From Paucibacter sp. TC2R-5 (GTDB lineage: Bacteria > Pseudomonadota > Gammaproteobacteria > Burkholderiales > Burkholderiaceae_C), in NCBI RefSeq assembly GCF_025717605.1, contig NZ_JAJIRQ010000009.1, positions 214,898 to 278,897 of the forward strand: a stretch of DNA of 64,000 bases, written 5' to 3'. Made by a program: the position numbers and the translations under genes. Positions 41,196 through 49,632 of the stretch are shown one piece after another. The notes under the pieces are model-generated. The model saw only the letters and a list, made by a program, of their open reading frames with translations. It was not told the origin of the DNA and did no database searches. The number at the start of each line of letters is the position of its first letter. Positions within the stretch are counted from its first letter, which is position 1.

Positions 41196-41710
41196 CTCCT
41201 TTTCATGAAACCGCCCGATTCACCGTCTGAGAGCAGCTCACTTCGCCGTGAGCGACTTGATGGGGTCACGCCAGATTGCAGCAACTTGATGGAATGCTCG
41301 TGCGTGGAGCCCCTCGGCCTGGAACTAGTTGCCCTGTTGGTCGTCAAGCCATTGCATGTCTCTTGGTTTGGCCCCGCGCCGACGCAGTGCATGCCAAACC
41401 ATGTCATGAACAAGTGGCACCTGTGGTGCTTAGGGTAACCAAGGGGCAAAGCCTGGAAGGGATCGATCAGTCCTTCGGTCGCGTGACATTGAAGCGCGTG
41501 GGGTCTAGGTGGTTCTCGCATGGGTATGAAAATTTGCTTCAACATGCGGCCATGATGAAAGTTCAAGCTAACTTGAAGTCAAGAACTTTTTTCCACCTGG
41601 CAAAAGTACTCAAACAAGTGCGGTTTCGCGCGCTGAGTGCCGCAGCAGCGGCGAGCATCTTGAGGTGCAGGTCAGTGCCCATGCCGGGCATGGGCGAATT
41701 GGCCTGGTAG
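41196..41710. other. Region without a supported gene
   Basis: Short open frames exist on both strands, but none has consistent protein character. One minus frame near 41340-41410 reads like a coding tail (WHALRRRGAKPRDMQWLDD) that I cannot assign. It borders transposase remnants and is probably decayed DNA. Confidence 0.4.
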
Positions 41711-41895
41711 GCCGAAACGGGCTATGGCCAGAGGGCTCTGGTGGAGACTGCGAATGGTCGCTCCGAGAGAATCATCGGCACCAGGTTGCGGGCGATCGCA
41801 ATCGTGCCGGCCGGTGCGCTGAAGCGCGCAGCTAATTTTGCCGCACTTAACCGCCTGTTGATTGCTGAGCTGCAAAACTCGCTCCGCAAAACGGC
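41711..41895 (+). pseudogene. IS5-family transposase C-terminal remnant
   Basis: The plus frame reads GYGQRALVETANGRSERIIG, TRLRA and ALNRLL, matching the tail of IS5-type DDE transposases (GYGQRALVETAMGRYKxxIGPRLRAR...ALNRML). The catalytic core is absent. Confidence 0.65.
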
Positions 41896-41949
41896 AATGA
41901 CCTCATTTACAGTCAATTGCCTTGGCAAAGCGGCGTAGGTGGCCGACAA

Positions 41950-42420
41950 GCGCATCAGAACAAGGCCGTGCGTTCCGGCGTACTGTTCGACATGGCGGCA
42001 GAGGTGCTTCAACGCATCGCCGCTGGCCCCAAGCACCTGAGCGCGCGCATTGGCGCCACTATGTTGTTGCACACCTGGGGTTCGGCGCTCACTCACCATC
42101 CGCGCCCGCGCGTGCACGGGAGCGCGCCGAGCAGCGGACTGTCTGCCGATGGCAAGCGCTGGATGGCGTGTCGCCCGAGCTTCTTCCTGCCGGTGCGCGT
42201 GTTCTCAAGTTTGTTCAAGCGGCGCTTCCTTGAGGATCTGTAGCTTTTGCATCGAAGCGGGGCGTTGCAATTCTTCGACCAGCAAGCCGTGCTCAAGGAC
42301 GCTAACGCCTTGTTGCTGTGGATGGCGCCGCTGTGCAAGTGCGAGTGGGTGGTTTATGCGAAACGCCCGTTTGCCGGGCCGAAAGCTGTGTTTGCTTATC
42401 TGAACTCTTCAGAGTCGCAG
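41950..42420 (+). pseudogene. IS91-family (IS801-like) transposase middle remnant
   Basis: The plus frame runs HQNKAVRSGVLFDMAAEVLQ, RIAAGPKHLSARIGATMLLH, TWGSALTHHP, GLSADGKRWMACRPSFFLPV, then TAG at 42241-42243, then LLHRSGALQFFDQQAVLKDA and CEWVVYAKRPFAGPKAVFAY. This is the central part of an IS91/IS801-type transposase, with a nonsense codon, a frame change after AYL, and both ends lost. A different subgroup from the remnant near 29 kb. Confidence 0.82.
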
Positions 42421-42521
42421 CAGCGGCGTCGTTACCTACACCGCGCAAAAAATTTGTTACCTCTGCGGCTTTGAAAATCGTTCCAGGATGTCGAACGTCC
42501 TGCCCCGTTGACGCCCTCAGT

Positions 42522-43121
42522 TCAGCGTATCGACAAATGTAGCCAAGCCGACAATTGCTCGAAGAAGACGCAGTAAATCAGGATCGGCAGCGGCAGGCCC
42601 AGCAAGGTGCCCCAAAAGTAGTGCCGAAACCGAACGCCCGACAAAGCCAGCGCGTAGTTCAGGGCCGGGACCGTCTGAAACAGCAGCCTGAGGCCCAAGA
42701 TGGCAGGTATTGGCCGTCGATCAAGCTGCGCAAACAAGCTCCGCCCGACGGCACCGGAGTCCCAGGCTCGCAATGCGTCGCCACCAATCGTTCTGGCTAC
42801 AGCGAAGGTGCTGACGCAGGCCACGCAGGCCGCGAAATAGGTCAGCGCGGCGCCCCACAAGGGGCCAAGTGCCAGCTCGGCCGCGGCCAGGAAAAGCAGC
42901 CCTGGCACCTGCATCAAATTGCCGGCCATGAATAAGAAGGTGAACCCCAGCACCGCCCACGCCGGATGACCGAGCAGGACATCATGCAATCGGGCCGGCG
43001 TGAACAAGGCTTGCATGCCCGTGAGTCGAAGCAGACTCCAGAGCAGCAACAGCGTAAGGGCGAGCGCCAAAATGCGCAGGCCCGGCGAGTGAATCAGCGT
43101 TGATGCGTTGCCTGTATGCAC
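42522..43121 (-). CDS. TVP38/TMEM64-family membrane protein
   Basis: 199 aa, about five transmembrane segments. The VTT-domain signature is present: FLFMAGNLMQVPGLLFLAAAELALGPLWG and LRLLFQTVPALNYALALSGVRFRHYFWGTLLGLPLPILIY. Members are DedA-related inner-membrane proteins implicated in lipid scrambling and membrane homeostasis. Single gene. Confidence 0.88.
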   Translation of the reverse strand: MHTGNASTLIHSPGLRILALALTLLLLWSLLRLTGMQALFTPARLHDVLLGHPAWAVLGFTFLFMAGNLMQVPGLLFLAAAELALGPLWGAALTYFAACVACVSTFAVARTIGGDALRAWDSGAVGRSLFAQLDRRPIPAILGLRLLFQTVPALNYALALSGVRFRHYFWGTLLGLPLPILIYCVFFEQLSAWLHLSIR

Positions 43122-43253
43122 GGTGAGGTTGAACGACTTGGGGCGTCTTGCGCCTCTAGAGCCTTTTCTTGAAATGATTCGGCTACTTGCTGTTTGTTAG
43201 GTTCTGGCTGAACACCACAAGGCAAGCTTCTATTGTTTGGAATTGCAAATTGA

Positions 43254-43298
43254 CAAGAGCAGCCGAACCGAATCCAGCCGGCTGCTCTTGTTTGTTGC
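43254..43298 (-). terminator. Stem-loop after the spondin-domain gene
   Basis: Perfect 12-bp arms CAAGAGCAGCCG (43254-43265) and CGGCTGCTCTTG (43279-43290). It is about 20 bp past the spondin-gene stop (minus strand), with only a weak U tract there (GTCAATTTGC). The plus-strand side has TTTGTTG. Probably terminates the spondin transcript. Confidence 0.7.
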
Positions 43299-43310
43299 TA
43301 CAAACCTTGC

Positions 43311-44144
43311 TTAGGGTTGACTTGCGTGTAATTGGACCGCGCTGCGGCGACGGCGCACCAAGGCACCCATAGCCGCAAGGCCTGCCAACATGAGGGCGAA
43401 GGTCTGAGGTTCAGGCACAGGCTGGGCCGAGAAGTCGATGCGGTAGACATCGCTGCCACCACTCAAGCCGCTGTTGAAGGTGTAGCCGTAGGCGGTAGTC
43501 AAGCCGTTATAGGCGGCGAACTCGCCGAAATTGCGTGCGACGACTGAATTTTGAGCGTCACGGGCAACAGCGTTCGAGCCGACGATGAAGGCGGCGTTGG
43601 CCACATTGAATTCCTCTGAGCCGGCGTCCCAGATGTCACGGGCCTTCTGGCCAATGCTGCTGATCTGCAGATTGCCGGCGCCGTCGAACAGTTTGAAGGC
43701 GGTGGCGGAATCATTGCCGATGAAGAAGTCATTGCTTGGCACCACCATGGCGACAAAGCTGAAATAGCTGTTCAGCGAAGTGTCGACCCGGAAAGTATGG
43801 GTGGCCGACAGACCGGCAGCGAGCGGCGCACCGCCCACCACACCGACCACGGCGCCTGCGTCCGTGGCGCTGAATGCATCACGCCAGAGATTGCCGCTTC
43901 CGAGTTCCGCCGCCTTGACGATGGAGGCATTTGCTGCGCTGCCGATGTCGAAGCCGTCAAACACACCCTGGCCGAAACCGACGCTCAGCGGCGCCACGAC
44001 GACGCTGTTCACGGGGGCGAGGTTGTGTACGGTCACCGTCAAATCAACGATAGCGGCCTGGGCAACGGTTGCGAAACCTGCGGTGGCGAACAGGGCTGCG
44101 GCGGCTTCCGCGATGCTCAAACCGGTTTTGATAGATGCTCGCAT
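43311..44144 (-). CDS. Spondin-domain PEP-CTERM protein
   Basis: 277 aa from the ATG at 44144, supported by GGAG upstream. Signal peptide ends VAQA. The mature N-terminal domain is spondin_N-like: VTVHNLAPVNSVVVAPLSVGF, a GxDGFDIGSAAN stretch, and FSFVAMVVPSNDFFIGND. The C terminus VPEPQTFALMLAGLAAMGALV with RRRRS is a PEP-CTERM sorting signal. Third such protein in the window; likely surface- or matrix-targeted. About 580 bp of non-coding DNA lie upstream. Confidence 0.88.
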   Translation of the reverse strand: MRASIKTGLSIAEAAAALFATAGFATVAQAAIVDLTVTVHNLAPVNSVVVAPLSVGFGQGVFDGFDIGSAANASIVKAAELGSGNLWRDAFSATDAGAVVGVVGGAPLAAGLSATHTFRVDTSLNSYFSFVAMVVPSNDFFIGNDSATAFKLFDGAGNLQISSIGQKARDIWDAGSEEFNVANAAFIVGSNAVARDAQNSVVARNFGEFAAYNGLTTAYGYTFNSGLSGGSDVYRIDFSAQPVPEPQTFALMLAGLAAMGALVRRRRSAVQLHASQP

Positions 44145-44379
44145 AGGGTTCTCCAAATAGGGAAATGAGTAAGGGATGGTGAAAAGGTGACTTGGATCAG
44201 CACGCTTGGCAAAGACATCGGCTTGCGTACCCATTCGGGTCGAGATGAAGCGTGATTTCCTTACGCTTGCTGTAAAAGAAATCTTTCGGACTGAGTTTCA
44301 GCGACGCTAAGGAGTCAAAGTCTTCAATCACTCCATTGGGTAGTGAGTTACTTAGCGCTCACGAGCTTGCCTGCATACC

Positions 44380-44492
44380 GACACCCTGCAGGCGTGCCCA
44401 CAGCGGATCCGAATGACAGGAGCTAGCCGGGAGCTTGCCCCCCCCATCATCTCCAGTAAGCTGCCGTTGACCCAAACAGTTAGCTAAGCCTC
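44380..44492 (+). repeat. Interspersed repeat, copy D (5' half, degenerate)
   Basis: Shares GATCCGAATGACAGGAGCTA-like sequence, CCAGTAAGCTGCCGTTGACC and CAAACAGTTAGC with the family start and hairpin, but lacks the downstream core. The remaining sequence between 44145 and 44725 shows no gene. Confidence 0.6.
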
Positions 44493-44725
44493 GGCCTCGG
44501 CTCTGCATTCTTGGTCTTCGTACCCCTCTCTTGGGGGTTAGGCCAGCCGGCGGCGCTTGAGCATAGCGCCGACCTCTGCCACACAAACTCGCAACCCAAG
44601 GATGTCGAACCCCCTCGCGCCACCGGGCAGTCGCTTCGCGCACCGGCCTGGCGATCCATCGCAACACTGCTGCACGCCAGCCAGTGCCCAAAGATACTGA
44701 CGCATCACTCTTCAAGCCTCGACAC

Positions 44726-45385
44726 ATGAGCACACTCCATCACTCTAGCCCTCGCGATGCCACCTGGATCGGCCTTAGCCTGAGCCTGTTGTTTCCAGCT
44801 GTACTGGTTTTTGCTTTGCGGCCTTTGATGGGAACGCAAAACGCGTGGATGGGCCCTCTGATGATGTGGGTGGTCGTTTCGGTCCTGGTTTTAAAGGTGT
44901 TGCCCGCCGAGAACCTGCCGCTTAGCTCGATCGGATGGCAGGGCTTCAGCCTCAAGAGTGTCGGCTTGGGTGTGGCCTTCGGCCTGCTGATGATGCTGGC
45001 ATTTCCCCTGCTTCAATGGGTCTACAAGCAGATGGGGTGGGAAGGCTCCGCAGGCGGGCTTGCACGCATCCTTCAGCAACCGGTAGCCTTGCGCGTCATC
45101 ATTGTGCTAACTGCTGGAATGCTCGAAGAAGTGCTGTTTCGTGGCTATGCGATCGAACGGCTGGCCAGTTTGATGGGCAGCCGCGGCTGGGCCGCCTTGG
45201 TCTCGTTGCTGGTGTTCACCGGCGTGCATCTGGGGAGTTGGGCGCCCAGCCACCTGATCAGCGTCTTCGTGGTCGGTGGACTGCTAACCCTGCTCTATCT
45301 GTGGCGCCGCAATCTGCTGATCTGCATAGTTGCCCATACCGTTGTCGATGCGGTTGGGGTATTGGCGGCCTCGTTAAGACCCTGA
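44726..45385 (+). CDS. CPBP-family intramembrane metalloprotease
   Basis: 219 aa from the ATG at 44726. Polytopic membrane protein with the Abi/CPBP motifs: AGMLEEVLFRGYAIERL (EExxxR), FTGVHLGSW (FxxxH) and HTVVDAVGV (HxxxD-like). Related to Rce1-type proteases and to bacteriocin-immunity proteins. Substrate unknown. Followed by an intrinsic terminator. Confidence 0.88.
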   Translation: MSTLHHSSPRDATWIGLSLSLLFPAVLVFALRPLMGTQNAWMGPLMMWVVVSVLVLKVLPAENLPLSSIGWQGFSLKSVGLGVAFGLLMMLAFPLLQWVYKQMGWEGSAGGLARILQQPVALRVIIVLTAGMLEEVLFRGYAIERLASLMGSRGWAALVSLLVFTGVHLGSWAPSHLISVFVVGGLLTLLYLWRRNLLICIVAHTVVDAVGVLAASLRP

Positions 45386-45404
45386 ACTGCGCAGGCAGGC
45401 AGGC

Positions 45405-45440
45405 AAAAAAGAAGGGCCACTCGATAGCGGCCCTTTTGCA
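45405..45440 (+). terminator. Terminator after the CPBP protease gene
   Basis: AAGGGCC (45412-45418) and GGCCCTT (45429-45435) form a 7-bp stem with an A-rich left flank and TTTTGC after it. About 30 bp past the stop codon. Confidence 0.75.
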
Positions 45441-45463
45441 TAAATACCAGAATCGCTCAAATG

Positions 45464-45612
45464 TAAGGCCGCAACATCGCCAGTAAGCCGCCGTTGACCA
45501 AAACGGTCGAGGAATCGAACGTCAACTATGCGGCGCTTGTTCGAACTGTCGGTCTAGCGCAAGCGGGGACATTTCGAGGAACGCCACTGCATGGCAATTC
45601 AGTGCCCAAAGC
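45464..45612 (+). repeat. Interspersed repeat, copy E
   Basis: Contains AAGGCCGCAACATCGCCAGT, the GTTGACCAAAACGGTC hairpin, GAATCGAACGTCAACTATGC, GTTCGAACTGTC and ACATTTCGAGG. It begins just after the CPBP terminator. Confidence 0.82.
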
Positions 45613-45690
45613 GGAAGTTCGTTGAACTTCATCATGATGCCTGCAATCGACCTGCCGATGGGGAAACCAGCACGCTTCGGGGTAACCTGT

Positions 45691-46089
45691 TCAAACGCCA
45701 ACTCGGCGTGCGATGAAGTAGGTGACGGACGAGACCGAAGCAGCCAGCGTAGCGCCCCATGCCAAATCCACAACCGTCACCAGAAGCGGCCAATCCTTGA
45801 GCGTTGCGAGGTTGCTCAGATCATAGGTGGCGTAGGTTATCAGTCCGAAGGTCGCCCCAAACAAGAGTGCGTGCATCCAAGAGCTCTTTTCGATGGACGG
45901 GGCAATGACGAAAATCACGAGTCCAAGCACAAACAACAGATAGAAGACCAGTGCAGCCACCCAGTTGATCTCGCCTTTCATCAAAGAGCCAATCTGATTG
46001 CGATAGAAATTCTTGGCCACAAACCCCAGCCAGACCATGTCGATCGCAAAGAAAATGGGGAGTGCGATGGCGTATAGCTTGATGAACAT
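45691..46089 (-). CDS. DUF2177-family membrane protein
   Basis: 132 aa from the ATG at 46089. Four transmembrane segments with the DUF2177 pattern: FFAIDMVWLGFVAKNFYRNQIG, FGATFGLITYATYDLSNLATLKDWP, and VDLAWGATLAASVSSVTYF. Function unknown; in many bacteria it accompanies photolyase- or TspO-type genes. Starts 20 bp after the tspO stop. Confidence 0.9.
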   Translation of the reverse strand: MFIKLYAIALPIFFAIDMVWLGFVAKNFYRNQIGSLMKGEINWVAALVFYLLFVLGLVIFVIAPSIEKSSWMHALLFGATFGLITYATYDLSNLATLKDWPLLVTVVDLAWGATLAASVSSVTYFIARRVGV

Positions 46090-46109
46090 GGAGGACGTCT
46101 TCGATTTTT

Positions 46110-46514
46110 TCAGGCGTTGAGAACCGTTATGGAGATTTGCAAGACGGTGGCAAACAGTCCCCACAGTAGATAGGGGATGTTGGCATAGACCACCCAGCGC
46201 AAGTCAGGCGATGCGCGCCAGACGCCAACAAGCGCCCAGATGAGTGTGCCTACGACCAGCAGAATATCCAGCGCTGCGAGCAAATTGTTCTGGAGCCCGA
46301 ACTGAATTGGCGTGAAAGCCAGATTGAAGATGAGATTCAGCGCAAAAGGCAGCGCCACCCACCACGAGACCTTGCCCGAAAACGCTTTGTAAAACACGGT
46401 GCTATAGGTCACCGCGATGATTGCATACAGGGCCGTCCACACTGGCCCGAAGAGCCAGCTTGGAGGCGCCCACGACGGCTTGATCAGTTGTGAGTACCAG
46501 TTGTACGTGTCCAT
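46110..46514 (-). CDS. TspO/MBR-family tryptophan-rich sensory protein
   Basis: 134 aa from the ATG at 46514. The family's Trp/Pro-rich start WYSQLIKPSWAPPSWLFGPVWTALY and five helices with LIFNLAFTPIQFGLQNNLLAALDI and VYANIPYLLWGLFATVLQ. TspO proteins bind tetrapyrroles and respond to oxygen or light stress. It is shorter at the N terminus than the usual 150-160 aa. The start codon lies directly against the breakpoint of a decayed old-yellow-enzyme gene, so its original promoter may have been replaced. Confidence 0.9.
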   Translation of the reverse strand: MDTYNWYSQLIKPSWAPPSWLFGPVWTALYAIIAVTYSTVFYKAFSGKVSWWVALPFALNLIFNLAFTPIQFGLQNNLLAALDILLVVGTLIWALVGVWRASPDLRWVVYANIPYLLWGLFATVLQISITVLNA

Positions 46515-46519
46515 CGGTT

Positions 46520-46766
46520 GGCCTTCAGTGCATTCGGTGTGTATTGGGGCATAGCCCGGCTGGGCGTCAATGGCGCTATGACCGTGTGGTTGGCGAAACG
46601 GAGCGAGTGGAATGAGAACTTGTCGAACAGCAAGGCAGGAGCTCCCGGGAGAGAAAAACCGCAGGGCGCCAAAAGGATGCGACCTAATGCCGGACCAGAG
46701 GGTTAGGAGTTGTGGAGTCTGCGCGCCGGGCTTGGCGAGAACTGTGCGATGAAGCACATAGAAGCG
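46520..46766 (-). pseudogene. 5' remnant of a second old-yellow-enzyme gene and its leader
   Basis: On the minus strand the DNA aligns with the start and upstream region of the intact alkene reductase gene (55600-55850): both contain a CATCGCACAG and CCAAGCCC..CGCGCAGACT leader and a TTTGGCGCC element. The remnant then codes for LLFDKFSFHSLRFANHTVIA, PLTPSRAMPQ and YTPNAL, against LFDKFAFRSLHLANRMVMAP in the intact gene. The start ATG has become CTG, and similarity stops at the tspO start. Confidence 0.8.
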
Positions 46767-46942
46767 CGGCGCAGTGACAGCGCCTGCTTGTACTCGGTGA
46801 TCCACAGGCGGTCGCTGTGTTTCTCCTCCTGCAAGACGTCGAAGCGAATGCCGCAGGTTTGCAGCGGAGCATGGGCGGCTTCGAAGGGCGCCTTGTCTGC
46901 AGGAGAAAACCAGATTTGCCGAGAGCACGTTGCCGCCGCCAA
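46703..46942 (-). other. Small unassigned open frame, possibly a gene fragment
   Basis: The minus frame contains IWFSPADKAPFEAAHAPLQT and SDRLWITEYKQALSLRRASM, with plausible protein composition but no good start codon or ribosome site. Its end overlaps the conserved leader shared with the alkene reductase locus. Not recognised. Confidence 0.3.
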
Positions 46943-47180
46943 GCGTTGCCGACCGTGCCATCGACGCGCTTGCGCTCGCCCTGAGCGCGCCTCTGGAGGC
47001 CCAGGCAGAAGGCGTGATGCATGCCAAGGCCGAAGTTCTCGTGCAAGCCGAGCGTACTTGGGTTGAGGGTCAGCCTCGCCCCGTTCCGCTGCCGTTGAAG
47101 CGCTCAGGAACGTCGCCTTGTCCTACAGACGCACCCGTAAAAAGCGCCCACACTCGCGGCGTACAAATGACGTGTAAAAA

Positions 47181-48089
47181 ATGACACCGCAGCCCAAGGC
47201 ACCCACGCCGCCAGACACATTGAACGCATTGGAGGCGGCGCTCGATAAAAGCCAAGAGGTCAAGGTCAAGGTGGAGGACTGTGCCGACGACTTAGCTGTA
47301 GCCAGTGATCTCGCCAAAGCGCGCATCGCACGGGGGGAGAAGATGCTGCCGGCCGACCAAGTTCTGCGGAACACCAAGGCCATCGGTACGAAGGTACAGG
47401 ATTGCGCCGACGATCTGCAGGAAGTGGCGGACACTCTTGCCGATGGCCTTGCTGAGGTTAAGGATGTCGAGCAGGCGTTGAGCCTGTCGCGCGAAGCCCT
47501 GGCCGAATCCGAAGCTGCGCTGGCCGCGTCACGCCATGCCGAACGTGCTGCAAGTTCCCTTGCCATGCATGACCAGAAGACAGGCTTGCCCAACCGCACC
47601 TTGTTCGACGACCGCCTGGCTCAGGCCATCGCTGGCGCCGACCGTCACGGCTGGATGCTGGCGGTGATGTTTCTGGACCTCGACCGCTTCAAGCTGATCA
47701 ACGACAGCCATGGCCATGCCGCAGGCGATTCAGTGCTGACCGTGGTAGCGCAACGCCTGCTGGGCCAAGCGCGCGACGAGGACACGGTCTGCCGCAACGG
47801 AGGTGACGAATTCCTGTACTTGCTGATCAATCCGACAAGTCGCGACGACGTTGCACGTATCGCAGGCCTGGTACAGGCTGCGATCGCTGCCCCAATCAGC
47901 CATGGTGATCTGCAGTTGGTCATCACACCAAGCATCGGCATTGCGCTATACCCGCATGATGGCCAGAGCGGCGATATTCTGATCGCCAATGCCGACACTG
48001 CAATGTACCGAGCGAAATCCTTGCCCGGCACCTGCGTATTTTTCGAGGCACCGGTGGCCTCGATCAACCCGTCGAAATCGCCTGGCTGA
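47181..48089 (+). CDS. Diguanylate cyclase (GGDEF) with coiled-coil N terminus
   Basis: 302 aa. Residues about 10-130 are strongly helical and charged, with a repeated VxDCADDLxxVxD motif (twice) and no membrane segment, so it is cytoplasmic. Residues about 130-295 form the GGDEF domain: DQKTGLPNRTLFDDRL, FLDLDRFKLINDSHGHAAGD, active site NGGDEF, and TPSIGIALYPHDGQSGDILIANADTAMYRAK. All catalytic motifs are intact. An RxxD inhibitory site is not evident before GGDEF. Convergent with the histidine kinase gene 3 bp away. Confidence 0.92.
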   Translation: MTPQPKAPTPPDTLNALEAALDKSQEVKVKVEDCADDLAVASDLAKARIARGEKMLPADQVLRNTKAIGTKVQDCADDLQEVADTLADGLAEVKDVEQALSLSREALAESEAALAASRHAERAASSLAMHDQKTGLPNRTLFDDRLAQAIAGADRHGWMLAVMFLDLDRFKLINDSHGHAAGDSVLTVVAQRLLGQARDEDTVCRNGGDEFLYLLINPTSRDDVARIAGLVQAAIAAPISHGDLQLVITPSIGIALYPHDGQSGDILIANADTAMYRAKSLPGTCVFFEAPVASINPSKSPG

Positions 48090-48092
48090 GCA

Positions 48093-49229
48093 TCACGCGT
48101 CCGGCCTCGCTTGCACGGGTAAGGTGAAGTAGAACTTGGAGCCCTCGCCCAGCACACTGTGCAAAGTAATGCTGCCGTCGTGCGCTTCAATGAAGGACTT
48201 CACGATGGCCAAGCCCAGGCCAAGGCCCGACCGGGAACCGGCCTCGCCGCCGGATTCACCCTTGTCGAAGACCTTCTCGATCATTTCGGCGGCAATGCCT
48301 TGGCCGTTGTCGCTGACCCAACACTCGACGCTTTCCTGGCCCGCCGCAGCCTGCGCCCCGACAATCACTTCGCCACCCGGCGAGAACTGGATTGCATTGC
48401 CGATCAGATTTTGAAACGCTCTCCTGAGCAATCTGGCGTCTGCAAACACGACCAGATCGACGGGTACCTGATTGACTAGCTTCGTATTTGATTGGGCCGC
48501 AATCGTCTCAATATCGTCGAGCAGGGACTCCACCAGCGGCCACAGGTCGAATCGGCGCCGTTCGACCTTGACGCCGATGACCTCGAGCAAATTCGTGTTC
48601 TCTTCGAGCACTCTGCCAATCAAGTCCTGGAGCTGCTGCACGTTGCGGCGCAGCGATTGCAAGATACGTTGGGAATCAGCGCCAAGGACTTGCCCGGACA
48701 GACTTTTCTCGAGCGACCTACCCGTGAGCGAGATCGCGAATAGCGGCGTGCGCAGATCGTGCGCAACGAAGGAGAGGTACTCCTCCCTGCGCTGCTTTAC
48801 CTCGAGTGCTTGTTGGGCAGCATAGGTCTGCACGGCTTGGCCGATCGCATTGTCGAAGATGCGATTGACCACATGGAACGGCCTGCCTTGAAGCGTTATA
48901 TCGTGCTCGGTCGCCAGATCGTGGATGCATCCACGCATGATGTTGTACTCTGCCACCACCTCCTCGATATCGAATGCATCCTTGAGCCGCTGCAGCCCGT
49001 GGGCCGCGGGGCTGGCTTCGGCAAGCGCCTCGGGGATCGTCTGTCGGGGATTGGTCTCGAGCGCTTCTGCTAACTCTTTAAGCAAATCCGGGATGTGGTC
49101 GTTAAGCGTCGGTGTGTCGAGATGACTTGCCGAAGGGAGATTCCTGACCTGCGTTCGCCAAGTCAGCAAAAGTACCTCGCCGTTCTCTCTGACCAGATTG
49201 GCCAGCAGCTGCAGACTACTCACTGTCAT
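48093..49229 (-). CDS. Sensor histidine kinase with RsbRD-like N terminus
   Basis: 378 aa from the ATG at 49229. The N-terminal about 140 residues resemble the helical RsbRD_N module (LANLVRENGEVLLLTWRTQVRNLP). Then the dimerisation helix with H-box EYLSFVAHDLRTPLFAISL, and an ATPase domain with N-box FQNLIGNAIQFSPGG, G1 VSDNGQGI, and G2 SGLGLGLAIVKSFIEAHDG. No membrane segment, so a soluble kinase. No response regulator is adjacent; the neighbouring diguanylate cyclase may be functionally linked. Confidence 0.9.
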   Translation of the reverse strand: MTVSSLQLLANLVRENGEVLLLTWRTQVRNLPSASHLDTPTLNDHIPDLLKELAEALETNPRQTIPEALAEASPAAHGLQRLKDAFDIEEVVAEYNIMRGCIHDLATEHDITLQGRPFHVVNRIFDNAIGQAVQTYAAQQALEVKQRREEYLSFVAHDLRTPLFAISLTGRSLEKSLSGQVLGADSQRILQSLRRNVQQLQDLIGRVLEENTNLLEVIGVKVERRRFDLWPLVESLLDDIETIAAQSNTKLVNQVPVDLVVFADARLLRRAFQNLIGNAIQFSPGGEVIVGAQAAAGQESVECWVSDNGQGIAAEMIEKVFDKGESGGEAGSRSGLGLGLAIVKSFIEAHDGSITLHSVLGEGSKFYFTLPVQARPDA

Positions 49230-49632
49230 TTGATATGTCTCATCGTTTGTCGGCCACAACAGGGCTGACTTTGCGGAAGGGGCGCCTGCTCGGCACGATG
49301 ACAGCGGCGAGTCGAGCATGGAGGTCTGCGGAGCGCTGGACGGTAGCATGAAGGCCCCTGGCCGATTCAACCATCTGACAAGGCTTCATGATGTGCCACT
49401 CGTGTGACGGCTGTTATTCTTAACAAGCTAGGCCGCATTCCTGCCCCTTTGGTTCCTGCCAAGTGCGGTGCTTGAGGGCGGAAACGAGTTGAGCATCCCT
49501 GTCCGACGGCGCTGACGGTCATTTCGAGAAAGTCTGCTTCGCACCGCGCTTTGGCGCCGGCAGGCGTGCGCGGGCCAATCGACCTGCGTCGCTTGGAATC
49601 GACTCGCCGAGCCCTCTCGGTGTAAGCACGCC
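49230..49632. other. Region upstream of the histidine kinase, no gene seen
   Basis: About 400 bp between two minus-strand genes. Neither strand shows a frame with protein character; presumably holds the kinase promoter. Confidence 0.5.
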
